Source of the DNA: Acidobacteria bacterium UBA2161
Lineage (GTDB): Bacteria; Acidobacteriota; Vicinamibacteria; Vicinamibacterales; UBA823
DNA: 64,000 bases
Direction: 5' to 3'
Assembly (NCBI GenBank): GCA_002328835.1
Contig: DCWN01000042.1
Coordinates: 191,136 to 255,135, forward strand
The notes below the pieces were generated by a model. It did no database searches. It was not told the origin of the DNA and was given only the letters and a program-made list of their open reading frames with translations. This document shows, piece by piece, positions 1 to 7,958 of the stretch (positions within the stretch are counted from its first letter, which is position 1; every line of letters starts with the position of its first letter). Position numbers and translations under genes: made by a program.

Positions 1-2088
1 ATCGGCAACCTCTCGACGCACTGCGGACATCAGCGCCAGCGGGTCGCCGATCGTCTGCAGCACGAATGAGCCGTTGCGGCCCGGATCACCGTGCACCCGG
101 TAGGCCTGATCGTGGTGAAGATACATCTCAGGTTGAAATCCTCCGTCGAGCCTCTGTGTACGCGTATTCCCTACGACGCCAACGACCGTGACCCACGCGA
201 TCGATTCTCCTCGCGCACTGGCCCACCACTCGAATCCAAGTCGTTTTCCAATCGGGTCCTCCTCGGGCCAGAACAACCGTTCCATTTCCTCGCTGATCAC
301 AGCCACCAACTCGGTTTCCGCGCCATCACTCTCCCGGAAGGCGCGGCCCTTCACGAGCGGGATCCCCAGTGTCTGGAACCAGCCTGATCGAACCGATGCC
401 GTCTCGGCGTTCCAGGCGGTGTCGCCCTGTGCGGGCTCGAGGCGGTTTTCAAGCGTGAAGCCTCTTCGCCCTCGGATGCCGGAGAACGGGAGCAGGGAGG
501 TGTAGGACCCTCCCGTCACACCAGGAAGAGCCAGAAGCCGCTCGCGAATTCGACTGATGATGGCCGGGGCGTTCTGGCCGTTCTCGTACAGGCTGGCCGG
601 CACGGCGAGTTCGAACGAGAGACGGCCTTCCGTCTCGAGTCCAGTGTCGACCCCGACGAGTGCCACGAAGCTGCGGACGAGGAGCCCCGCACCCACCAAG
701 ACGACGACGCAAAGCGCCACCTCGGCCGCCAGCAGCGCCATGCCCGCGGTGAAGACAAGAACCGGCAGATCGAGCGCGATACTGCTCGCCCGAGGCAGCG
801 TGGACGGGTCCATCGCTCGCGCCACGCCAACGCCCCAGGCCGCAATTCCCACGCCGATCGCGGTGCCCAGAATGGCCAACACGATGCTTCCGGTGAGCAT
901 CTGGCGCAGCACTCGAGAACGACTCGCCCCCAGGGCCGCGCGGATACTCATTTCAGCCATGCGTGATTCGCCGCGAGCCAAGAGCAAGTTGCCAACGTTC
1001 GCCGCCGCGATCACGAGGACGAGGGCGACTGCCGCGAACAGTATCCACAACGCTGCTCCGGCCGAGCCCACCACGTCGTCTTGCAGGGGAGCAAACACAA
1101 GGACGTGACCGGGGCCTGGATGGCCATACTGTTCGGCCCAACCGGTTTGAATGCCCTCCGACTCCAGGCGAGCGGATTCCGGCGTGTGCCCTGGCCCCAA
1201 CCGCCCGATGGCTGAAAGGTTGTGCGAATCCCGTTCTTCACGAGAGTGTTCCGGATATCGCAGCGGCGCAAAGAGATCGACGTCTTCCCCAGGCACCTTG
1301 AAGTCTTGGGGCATCACGCCGATGATCTCGGCCTCCGCCCCACTGAGTGAGATGGTGCGGCCGAGCACCGCCGAGTCGGCTCCGAAACGGGTGCGCCAAA
1401 GCGCGTGACCCAGCAGCACCGTCCAACTCACGCCAGACTCGTCTTCCTCTGGCCCAAACCAACGGCCGATAGCCGGTTCCACGCCCAGCAGCGGAAGGAG
1501 TCGGTCGTCTGCCTGGAGCGCACGCACTCTCGCGGGCAGGTCGCCACTGCCGAGCAGCGTGACGCCGTTGACAGCGTAGTAGCCCACGTCCGCCATCGCG
1601 TTGCTCGCGTCACGATAGTCGAGCACCTCTGCGGGTGCGATGCCAAACTTGGGGACGTCGCGGCCCGACTCCGGCAGGAACCGCGTATGGATCCGGACCA
1701 ACTCCTCCGACGCCCGATAGGCGAGCGGTCGCAGCAGCACAGCGTTCACAACACTGAAGATGGCCGTGTTGGCGCCGATGCCGACCGCGAGCGTCAGGAT
1801 GGCGATGCTGGCAAACCCCGGATTGCGGCCGAGCATGCGCAGGGCGTAGCGAACGTCCTGCACGGCATCGTGCAGCCATGGCCAGATCCACACGTCCCGC
1901 GCGCGGTCGCGGGTCAACAGTGTGTTGCCGACCGTGCGTCGGGCCGCGACGGCCGCCTCGCGACGGTCGAGCCCATCCGACTCGAGCTCCTGCTGCTTCA
2001 TCTCCAGATGGAACTTCAGCTCCGCTTCGAGCTCGCGCGCCTCGCGGGCTCGCCGGAACACGTACCAGAGTCGTCGTACTGTTCTCAT
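1..2088 (-). CDS. ADOP-family ABC transporter permease (FtsX/MacB type), C-terminus outside window
   Basis: The frame is open for 696 codons from ATG 2088 to the window edge. The cytoplasmic N-terminus (LWYVFRRAREAREL...) is the short domain typical of acidobacterial duplicated orphan permeases. The first membrane helix follows (SIAILTLAVGIGANTAIFSVV), then a MacB periplasmic core domain, then FtsX-type helices near residues 365-450, then a second periplasmic domain (LPGVTGG, LGIPLVKGRAF). Members are thought to work with an ATPase in lipid, peptide or drug export, but no ATPase gene is seen here. It lies 12 nt after the PadR stop, so the two are probably co-transcribed. Around residue 453 the helix ending GMALL runs straight into AEVALCVVVLVGAGLL. 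The roughly 44-residue linker seen in the other ADOP permease of this window is absent, in frame. Confidence 0.85.
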   Translation of the reverse strand, partial: MRTVRRLWYVFRRAREARELEAELKFHLEMKQQELESDGLDRREAAVAARRTVGNTLLTRDRARDVWIWPWLHDAVQDVRYALRMLGRNPGFASIAILTLAVGIGANTAIFSVVNAVLLRPLAYRASEELVRIHTRFLPESGRDVPKFGIAPAEVLDYRDASNAMADVGYYAVNGVTLLGSGDLPARVRALQADDRLLPLLGVEPAIGRWFGPEEDESGVSWTVLLGHALWRTRFGADSAVLGRTISLSGAEAEIIGVMPQDFKVPGEDVDLFAPLRYPEHSREERDSHNLSAIGRLGPGHTPESARLESEGIQTGWAEQYGHPGPGHVLVFAPLQDDVVGSAGAALWILFAAVALVLVIAAANVGNLLLARGESRMAEMSIRAALGASRSRVLRQMLTGSIVLAILGTAIGVGIAAWGVGVARAMDPSTLPRASSIALDLPVLVFTAGMALLAAEVALCVVVLVGAGLLVRSFVALVGVDTGLETEGRLSFELAVPASLYENGQNAPAIISRIRERLLALPGVTGGSYTSLLPFSGIRGRRGFTLENRLEPAQGDTAWNAETASVRSGWFQTLGIPLVKGRAFRESDGAETELVAVISEEMERLFWPEEDPIGKRLGFEWWASARGESIAWVTVVGVVGNTRTQRLDGGFQPEMYLHHDQAYRVHGDPGRNGSFVLQTIGDPLALMSAVRREVAD

Positions 2089-2100
2089 CAGAACTCGCCC

Positions 2101-2436
2101 TCAGGTCGCGCCGAGCACCTTGTGGATCGCGAGAATCATCCGGCCGAACTCGTGACGCTCGCGCTGCAGTTGCTTGCGCCCGGCGGGAGTCAGGGCGTAG
2201 AAACGCGCCCGACGCTTGTTCTCCGAGACCCCCCACGAGGCCTTGACCCATCCGTTCAACCGTAGTCTCCGGAGGGCCGGGTAGAGAGAACTCTCCCCCA
2301 CCTGGAGGACGTCATTCGAGACGGTCTCGAGGTGCCGCGCGATCCCGTAGCCGTGCTGGGCCCCGCGGGTGAGCGTCTTCAGGATCAAGAGATCCAGCGT
2401 GCCGGGTAGGAGGTCAGAACTGTCAGTCGCTCCCAT
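2101..2436 (-). CDS. PadR-family transcriptional regulator
   Basis: This 111-residue protein has the PadR winged-helix pattern: LPGTLDLLILKTL, GYGIARHLE, then SSLYPALRRL and an RARFYALTPAGRKQL wing. PadR proteins are small repressors that often control a neighbouring transporter. ADOP permeases of acidobacteria are very often preceded by such a gene, and the permease start here is 12 nt downstream. The start codon lies inside a perfect inverted repeat and 20 nt below a TTGACA/CATTCT promoter. Autoregulation is therefore likely, with the ligand unknown. Confidence 0.9.
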   Translation of the reverse strand: MGATDSSDLLPGTLDLLILKTLTRGAQHGYGIARHLETVSNDVLQVGESSLYPALRRLRLNGWVKASWGVSENKRRARFYALTPAGRKQLQRERHEFGRMILAIHKVLGAT

Positions 2437-2452
2437 CGTCTATCGATGGGAG
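2430..2452. promoter_or_regulatory. Perfect 9-bp inverted repeat over the PadR start codon, candidate operator
   Basis: CTCCCATCG and CGATGGGAG are separated by TCTAT. The left arm contains the PadR start codon (complement of 2434-2436), and the right arm covers the predicted transcription start and touches the -10 box. This is a good position for an autorepression operator. The alternative, an RNA hairpin hiding the start codon, is less likely because the predicted transcript begins near 2444, inside the palindrome. Confidence 0.6.
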
Positions 2453-2479
2453 AATGGCACGACGGGGAGATCGTGTCAA
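2451..2479 (-). promoter_or_regulatory. Sigma-70-like promoter for padR-ADOP
   Basis: On the minus strand TTGACA (2479-2474) is followed after 17 nt by CATTCT (2456-2451). The -35 box is a perfect consensus, rare in this GC-rich window. The predicted start of transcription, near 2444, leaves only about 8 nt before the ATG. Confidence 0.6.
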
Positions 2480-2491
2480 GGATTCAGGGCC

Positions 2492-3772
2492 TCAGGCGAA
2501 CGTCTCTGCCTTCAGCTTGAAGAGCGCGGCCAACTCCGGCCCGCTCAGGTTCGCTTCTGGGATCCCCTGCTCCTCACCGATGACCCGGTGCGCGACGTAG
2601 TCGCCGATCACGGGGCCGATCTTGAACGCGTGCCAGGAGCCCCCACCGACGAGCCAGACGTTGTCCATCTCCGGATGGAGATCGAAGATGCACTGCCCGT
2701 CCACCGAGTTCTCGGTCTGGCAGGTCCAGACGTGGAGGATCGGCTGGTCCTTGAGCGCCGGAAAACGCGTGGCCAGTGTCCGTCTCGCTCTGGCCGTCTC
2801 GTCCGCGCTCGGCAGACGCTCGTACTCGTCGGGGTCGACCTCGTCGGTCGGGTTGATCAGCAGCCCGAAGCCGGCGCCATTGATGCTCGGCAGTCCGAGA
2901 CCGGTGTTCGGCAGATTCGGCACGGCAAAGCGATGGTCGCCAGGCGGCGTGCCGATCATGTTGTACGCCGCCTTCCGCACGGACAACTTTCCGGTCATCA
3001 CCTCGGGGAACACCTTGGGCAGCCACGCCCCCAGCGCGAAGACGAACGCTCCCGCGCTCACAGTCTCGCCGGACGACAGGGTCACCGTCTGGAGCGAGCC
3101 CCCGGCACGGGCGCCGGGCGCCGCCTTCCCGAGCAAGAACTTGCCGCCCTTCTTCTTGAACGACGTCGCCACGGCCATGTTGGCGTCTCGCGGCGACAGC
3201 ACACCGCCCCACGGATGATAGAACCCGAAGTGCTCTTCGCTCGGGGGCGGCGCCTGCGGCCACCGCCGCACCAACTCGTCGTAGCGAATCACCTCGTACG
3301 GCACTTGGTGCTTGTCGAACAACGCGCGCTCCACCGTGTTGCGTGCCGTCCATTCGCGCCTGAACGAGAGACCGCCGCACTGGTAGAACATCTGGGTACC
3401 GAACTCCGCCCCACGCAGCTTCCACTGCTCGCAGGCGTCGCGCGCCCAGAGCATCTCGTGTTCGTCCTCGCCGTAAGTGAGACGCATCCCTCGAATCTCG
3501 CCCGGGGAACTCGATTTCGAGTTGCCAACACCGTATTGATCGACGAGCGCCACCGACAGCCCCATCTCCCGAAGGTGGAGCGCTGTCCAGTTGCCCATCA
3601 CCCCGGCGCCGATGACCGCCACGTCCACGGTGACGTCGCTGCCCATCGGCTGCGCCGGCTGTAACGCCAGAGATTCGACGTCCTCGGCCGCCGCGCTCAG
3701 AACGCTCGTTCCCCCGAGCGCCAGCGTCCCGGCGCTCGCTCCCACCGTCTTCACAAAGCGTCGCCGATCCAT
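2492..3772 (-). CDS. Tat-exported FAD-dependent oxidoreductase (DAO / sarcosine-oxidase-like)
   Basis: The 426-residue protein starts MDRRRFVKTVG, a twin-arginine leader. The Rossmann motif VIGAGVMG is at residues 53-60. The DAO fold continues with a substrate domain and the C-terminal FAD-closing motif (NVWLVGGGSWHAFKIGP). Such enzymes oxidise amines or amino acids such as sarcosine. Upstream reading space exists in frame, but the Tat leader fixes ATG 3772. The next gene upstream, 32 nt away on the same strand, is a small exported cytochrome c, so electrons may go to the cytochrome and not to oxygen. A close paralogue lies at 52179-53411. The substrate is not predictable. Confidence 0.87.
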   Translation of the reverse strand: MDRRRFVKTVGASAGTLALGGTSVLSAAAEDVESLALQPAQPMGSDVTVDVAVIGAGVMGNWTALHLREMGLSVALVDQYGVGNSKSSSPGEIRGMRLTYGEDEHEMLWARDACEQWKLRGAEFGTQMFYQCGGLSFRREWTARNTVERALFDKHQVPYEVIRYDELVRRWPQAPPPSEEHFGFYHPWGGVLSPRDANMAVATSFKKKGGKFLLGKAAPGARAGGSLQTVTLSSGETVSAGAFVFALGAWLPKVFPEVMTGKLSVRKAAYNMIGTPPGDHRFAVPNLPNTGLGLPSINGAGFGLLINPTDEVDPDEYERLPSADETARARRTLATRFPALKDQPILHVWTCQTENSVDGQCIFDLHPEMDNVWLVGGGSWHAFKIGPVIGDYVAHRVIGEEQGIPEANLSGPELAALFKLKAETFA

Positions 3773-3804
3773 CTGAGACTCCTCTGGCTTGCCGGTCCGC
3801 ACGC

Positions 3805-4179
3805 TCACGGCGTGTCCGTCGCGCCGTCGCTTGCGATCCGATTCGACGATGACTGCACGAGCCACTCGTAGATGATGGAAAGCTGCTCGTCCGGCACGTC
3901 GCCGTCGGCCTGCGCCTCCATCTCGCCGATCCCTTCGCGAACCACCCTCAGAAAATCCGGATACGGTCGGTCGGTACCCACGAGCTCCGGTGCCGTGCCG
4001 CCCTTGGCTGAAGGACCGTGACACGTCGCGCACCCTGCGTCGTCGAAGACCTGCCTGCCCCGATTCGCGTCGTCCTGCCTGCCCGCCACGCCGGCGCCCA
4101 GCAGGATTACCGCCACGCACGACACCGCACCGAAGGTAGTGACCGGCCTGGCTCGCCGATTGGGGGGATGACGAGGCAT
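3805..4179 (-). CDS. Small exported monoheme cytochrome c
   Basis: A protein of 124 residues with an N-terminal membrane or signal segment (residues about 14-33), then CATCH at residues 50-54 and a downstream Met-containing loop (EGIGEMEAQ) as the likely sixth ligand. This is a class I c-type cytochrome layout. The start at 4179 is preferred over 4203 because AGGAG lies just before it. It is the first gene of the set with the FAD oxidoreductase and is the likely electron acceptor of that enzyme. A TATATA box lies on the minus strand at 4213-4208. Confidence 0.85.
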   Translation of the reverse strand: MPRHPPNRRARPVTTFGAVSCVAVILLGAGVAGRQDDANRGRQVFDDAGCATCHGPSAKGGTAPELVGTDRPYPDFLRVVREGIGEMEAQADGDVPDEQLSIIYEWLVQSSSNRIASDGATDTP

Positions 4180-4207
4180 GGTCTCCTGCGAACGAAGAAT
4201 CATGACC

Positions 4208-4218
4208 TATATACACCC
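4208..4218 (-). promoter_or_regulatory. Promoter-like box upstream of cytochrome c
   Basis: The minus strand reads CGGGTGTATATAGG. Almost the same string, CGGGTGTATAAAGG, precedes the aminotransferase gene start at 9260. Two matching 14-mers, both 25-45 nt before start codons, suggest a shared -10 region. No clear -35 box was found. Confidence 0.45.
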
Positions 4219-4268
4219 GACACCCCCGCCAGCGCGAGGCATGTCGGGCCGAACGAGTCAGCTTCCCC

Positions 4269-4274
4269 TATAAT
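4269..4274 (+). promoter_or_regulatory. TATAAT -10 box before the DUF1080-like gene
   Basis: A perfect TATAAT lies 33 nt before ATG 4302. There is no clear -35 hexamer and no Shine-Dalgarno sequence before the ATG. Perfect TATAAT strings are rare in this GC-rich window and fall mainly before genes. Confidence 0.5.
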
Positions 4275-4301
4275 CAGGCGATTCCAGACGCCTCCCGACA
4301 G

Positions 4302-5114
4302 ATGAGATCAACGAACTGGCTCACCCTCGTTGGCGTTCCCGCGATCGTGGCTGCCGTGAGCGTGATCGCCCTCGCCGAAGACCGCGCGCGCCCGACCAGC
4401 CCGGCTCAGTCCGACTGGATCCAGCTCTTCAACAGCCGCGACCTGACCGGCTGGACGCCCAAGATCACCGGCTACGCACTCGGCGACAACTACGGTGAGA
4501 CCTTTCGCGTTGCGGACGGCCTGCTCACCGTCGCGTACGACCAGTACGACGACTTCGCCGGCCGCTTCGGGCATCTCTTCTTCGAGCAGTCGTTCTCGCA
4601 CTACCTGCTGCGGATCGAATACCGCTTCGTCGGCGAGCAGGCACCCGGCGGACCCGAGTGGGCGATCCGCAACAGCGGCGTCATGCTGCACGGCGAGCCG
4701 GCCTCGGAGATGGCGCTCGATCAGGACTTCCCGGTGTCGATCGAGGTGCAGTTTCTCGGCGGGACCGGCGAGGGCGAGCGCCCCACGGCCAACCTGTGTA
4801 CGCCGGGCACCAACGTCGTCATGGCCGGCGAACTCGTCACGCGACACTGCACCAGCTCGTCGTCACTGACCTACGACGGCGACGAGTGGGTGACGGTCGA
4901 GGTGGAGGTGCGAGGTGACGAGGTGATCCGGCACCTGATCGACGGCGAGGCCGTCCTCGAATACGAGGCGCCGCAACTCGACGACCGCGAGGCGCATTCC
5001 CGCGACCTCGCCGGACCGCAGGGAGACCTCAGGCTGTTCGGCGGCACGATCTCGCTGCAGTCAGAGAGCCACCCGATCCAGTTTCGCAGGGTCGAACTTC
5101 GCCAGCTCCAGTGA
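4302..5114 (+). CDS. Exported DUF1080 / 3-keto-disaccharide-hydrolase-like protein
   Basis: 270 residues with a signal peptide ending near residue 25. The mature part begins WIQLFNSRDLTGWTPKI, the hallmark opening of the DUF1080 (3-keto-disaccharide hydrolase, concanavalin-like) fold. It continues with LLRIEYRF, RNSGVMLHG, PVSIEVQFLGG and a closing HPIQFRRVELRQL strand, all typical of the family. Members bind or hydrolyse 3-keto-glycosides or act as sugar-binding modules in the periplasm. The gene is divergent from cytochrome c and convergent with the PQQ propeller. Family assignment is firm; the substrate is unknown. Confidence 0.85.
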   Translation: MRSTNWLTLVGVPAIVAAVSVIALAEDRARPTSPAQSDWIQLFNSRDLTGWTPKITGYALGDNYGETFRVADGLLTVAYDQYDDFAGRFGHLFFEQSFSHYLLRIEYRFVGEQAPGGPEWAIRNSGVMLHGEPASEMALDQDFPVSIEVQFLGGTGEGERPTANLCTPGTNVVMAGELVTRHCTSSSSLTYDGDEWVTVEVEVRGDEVIRHLIDGEAVLEYEAPQLDDREAHSRDLAGPQGDLRLFGGTISLQSESHPIQFRRVELRQLQ

Positions 5115-5120
5115 GCGCCG

Positions 5121-6587
5121 CTACTCAGTTCGGTCGCCGATGACCCAGAGGTTGGCGCTCGAGCGGATGAACAGCTGCCCCTGTGACACCGCCACCGTGC
5201 TGAGGCAGTACGGCGTGCAGCCGTCGTCAAACGAATTCGACGAGAGGATCTCGAACTGCGGGCCTGACTGGTACACGGTCCAGAGCCCCTCCTCCTCGGT
5301 CGACACATAGATCTTGCCGTCGCCGAGGATCGGCGACGAGCTGTAGGTCCCGCTTGGCAGGCGCTCGGGACCGTAGACGATCTCGCCCGTGTCGAGCCGC
5401 AGACAGTAGACGACGCCGCGGTCGGTCACGACGTAGACATACTCGCCGTCGCTCACCGGCGTCGGCACGTCGGGCCCTCGATCGAACTCCCAGGCAATGT
5501 GGGTGTCACCGATGTCACCGGTGCCACCCGGCCGGATCGCGACCATCGGACGCACCCGGCTCGGCGCGACGATCAGGTCGCCCATGATCGTCGGCGACGC
5601 GACGATACGATACGCCCCGTTGTTCTCCGGATTGAGGACGTTCGCACGCCAGAGCTCCTCACCGGTATCGGGATCGTGCCCGGTGACCGCATCGCCGCCC
5701 GTGATCACGAGTTCCGTCTTGCCGTCGTACTCGAGCCAGACCGGCGTCGTGTAGGAATCTGGGGACTCGCGCCGTGCCGTCGTCGGCCGCTCGATGTACC
5801 ACAGCGTCTCGCCGGTCATCTTGTCGACCTTGACGAGGTACGACGGATCGTCGGTCCGCATGCCGTGGAGCACCTGCACGTAGAGGGCGTCGGCCTGCAG
5901 TAGCGGCGACGAGGCATATCCCCAGTTGAGCCCGAACGGGTAGTAGTCGTCCGAGATGTTGCGCGACCAGATCTCGTTGCCGTCGAAATCAAACGCTTTC
6001 AGAGCGCCGACACCGGTCATCACCCAGACATGCTCGCCGTCAGTCACGGGCGACGGCGACGACATGTTCTGCTTCCGCTGCATGTTGTTGCCGTCGGCGA
6101 CAAGCGCCTTCCAGGCCACGTCCTGCGTTCGGCGGTCGACCGCCCAGAGCTCGAGGCTGCCCGAGGCCGTTTCCGTCGCGATGTTGAGGAAGACCAGGTC
6201 GCCCCAGATGATTGGCGTTGACCCGCTGTAGGCCGGCAGCGGGAGCCGCCACGCGATGTTCTCGGTCGTAAAGTCATCGCAGTTCGGCGGATGCGTCGGC
6301 ACCGCCACCGAACGCCCGCCGCGTCGTCGCCCGCGCTGCCCTCGGCCGCGCTGTGGCTGGTTCCCCGGCAGGGTCAGGCTAGCCTGGACAATGCGAGGGC
6401 TCGCGGGCCCCGCGGATGCCTGGGGCACCGGGGCGCCGAGGCATTCGGCGCTCCAACTCACCGGCAGGCTGGTTTCGGAGCTGACGCCGTTGTGGGTCGG
6501 GCCGCGCCAGTGTGGCCAGTTGTCGGCCAGGAGCGACGATCCGGCCGCGACCATCAGCGCACATACCACTCCGAGCAATCTCCGCAT
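5121..6587 (-). CDS. Exported PQQ-like beta-propeller (BamB/quinoprotein-like repeat) protein
   Basis: 488 residues starting with a signal peptide (MRRLLGVVCALMVAAGSSLL) and the motif NWPHWRGPTHNGVS that opens this family. Repeats of the type GETLWYIERP, TGEELWRANV and DTGEIVYGPE mark PQQ-type propeller blades. No catalytic quinoprotein residues could be assigned, so it may be a structural or binding protein. An Arg/Gly-rich insert (about residues 75-95, QRGRGQRGRRRGG) interrupts the first blade. The start at 6587 is preceded by GAGGG. It converges on the DUF1080-like gene with only 6 nt between stops. Confidence 0.82.
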   Translation of the reverse strand: MRRLLGVVCALMVAAGSSLLADNWPHWRGPTHNGVSSETSLPVSWSAECLGAPVPQASAGPASPRIVQASLTLPGNQPQRGRGQRGRRRGGRSVAVPTHPPNCDDFTTENIAWRLPLPAYSGSTPIIWGDLVFLNIATETASGSLELWAVDRRTQDVAWKALVADGNNMQRKQNMSSPSPVTDGEHVWVMTGVGALKAFDFDGNEIWSRNISDDYYPFGLNWGYASSPLLQADALYVQVLHGMRTDDPSYLVKVDKMTGETLWYIERPTTARRESPDSYTTPVWLEYDGKTELVITGGDAVTGHDPDTGEELWRANVLNPENNGAYRIVASPTIMGDLIVAPSRVRPMVAIRPGGTGDIGDTHIAWEFDRGPDVPTPVSDGEYVYVVTDRGVVYCLRLDTGEIVYGPERLPSGTYSSSPILGDGKIYVSTEEEGLWTVYQSGPQFEILSSNSFDDGCTPYCLSTVAVSQGQLFIRSSANLWVIGDRTE

Positions 6588-6698
6588 GTCAGTGATCCCT
6601 CTTAATCGTTAGCGTCACTAGAGATACGACCCGGTTCAACCCAGCGTTTCGCTTTTCTCGTCGCGGCGCGTACCCTGTCCCGCGTCTGGCTTTGCCTC

Positions 6699-6704
6699 TA
6701 TAAT
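6699..6704 (+). promoter_or_regulatory. TATAAT -10 box before the NHL protein gene
   Basis: A perfect TATAAT lies 51 nt before ATG 6750 in the divergent intergenic region. The leader would be about 40 nt. No strong -35 was identified. Confidence 0.5.
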
Positions 6705-6749
6705 CGCAGACCGTCGTCGCCTAACACGCTTCCTATTGAGGGTATCGCC

Positions 6750-7928
6750 ATGCGCACGCGAGATCTGATGCTGGGCACACTGTTCCTGGCCGCGATCGCT
6801 GTTCTCGGGGCCGGCCAGTCGTTCGTCGAGCGGACGGGGGTCGTGCGGGCCCAGAGCGGCGTCCAGGCGCCGAGGTTCGAGGTGGACCCCCTCTGGCCAA
6901 AACCGCTGCCCAACCACTGGGTCATGGGCATGACGATCGGGGTCGCCGTCGATGCCCGCGACCACGTCTTCATCGTCCACCGGCCGGGCTCGGTCTCCGC
7001 CGGCGAAAGCCCGGCGGCGAACGGCAACGCCGAGGAGTGTTGCGAGGCCGCCCCACCGATCCTGGAGTTCGACCCCGCCGGGAACCTCGTCGGCTCCTGG
7101 GGCGGACCGGGTGAGGGCTACGAGTGGCCCGAGTCGAACCACGGACTGGCCTTCGATCACCGGGGCAATCTCTGGATCGGCGGCAACGGCGCCAACGACG
7201 CCCACATCCTCAAGTTCACCCGAAACGGGCAGTTCGTGGCGCAGTTCGGCCGGTCGGGCGCCAACGGCGGCAGCCACGACCGTGAGAACTTCGGGCGCGT
7301 GGCCAAGGTCTTCGTCGACGCGCTCGAGAACGAAGTGTACGTGGCCGACGGCTACGGCAACAGGCGCGTCGCGGTGCTCGATGCCGACTCGGGGGAATTC
7401 AAGCGCTACTGGGGCGCCTACGGCAATCGTCCGGACGACGGCGACCTCGGACGCTACGACCCGGACGGGCCGCCAGCGCAGCAGTTCCGGAGTCCGGTCC
7501 ACTGCTCCGAGCTGTCGACCGACCGTCTGCTCTACGTCTGCGATCGGGCGAACGACCGGATCCAGGTGTTCCGTCCAGATGGCACGTTCGTGAAAGAGCA
7601 GTTCGTCGAGAAGCGGACGCTGAGCGGCGGGTCGGTGTGGGACGTCGCGTTCTCACGCGACCAGTGGCAGACGTACCTCTATCTGGCCGACGGCGTGAAC
7701 CAGCGCATTCACATCCTGCTGCGAGACACGCTCGAGGTACTGACCAGCTTCGGCGACGGCGGCCGGCAGCCCGGCCAGTTCTACGGCGCGCACAGCATCG
7801 CCACGGACTCGCAGGGCAACATCTACACGACCGAGACGTTCGAGGGACGCCGGGTCCAGAAGTTCGTCTACACCGGGATCGGGAATGTCCCCCGGGGGCA
7901 CCAGGGCGTCGTCTGGCCCACCGAGTAG
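6750..7928 (+). CDS. Exported NHL-repeat protein, amidating-lyase-like
   Basis: 392 residues with a Sec signal (cut near residue 30). The mature part opens RFEVDPLWPKPLPNHWVMG, followed by NHL-type blades (VGSWGGPGEGYEWP, LWIGGN, VYVADGYGNRRVAVLD, RLLYVCDRANDRIQVF, NIYTTETFEGRRVQKF). This is the six-bladed propeller related to peptidyl-alpha-hydroxyglycine alpha-amidating lyase. True lyases bind zinc through conserved histidines; these cannot be confirmed here. A paralogue with the same opening lies at 46471-47742. The two Cys before PPILEFDPAG (ECCEAA) are matched by ECCQPG in the paralogue. Confidence 0.83.
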   Translation: MRTRDLMLGTLFLAAIAVLGAGQSFVERTGVVRAQSGVQAPRFEVDPLWPKPLPNHWVMGMTIGVAVDARDHVFIVHRPGSVSAGESPAANGNAEECCEAAPPILEFDPAGNLVGSWGGPGEGYEWPESNHGLAFDHRGNLWIGGNGANDAHILKFTRNGQFVAQFGRSGANGGSHDRENFGRVAKVFVDALENEVYVADGYGNRRVAVLDADSGEFKRYWGAYGNRPDDGDLGRYDPDGPPAQQFRSPVHCSELSTDRLLYVCDRANDRIQVFRPDGTFVKEQFVEKRTLSGGSVWDVAFSRDQWQTYLYLADGVNQRIHILLRDTLEVLTSFGDGGRQPGQFYGAHSIATDSQGNIYTTETFEGRRVQKFVYTGIGNVPRGHQGVVWPTE

Positions 7929-7958
7929 ACGGCCGACGCGACTGCCGCCGCCGCAGCG

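Noticed and set aside
2369..3664. Plus-strand frame of about 430 codons
   Set aside because: Antisense to the FAD oxidoreductase and PadR genes; only reflects high GC.
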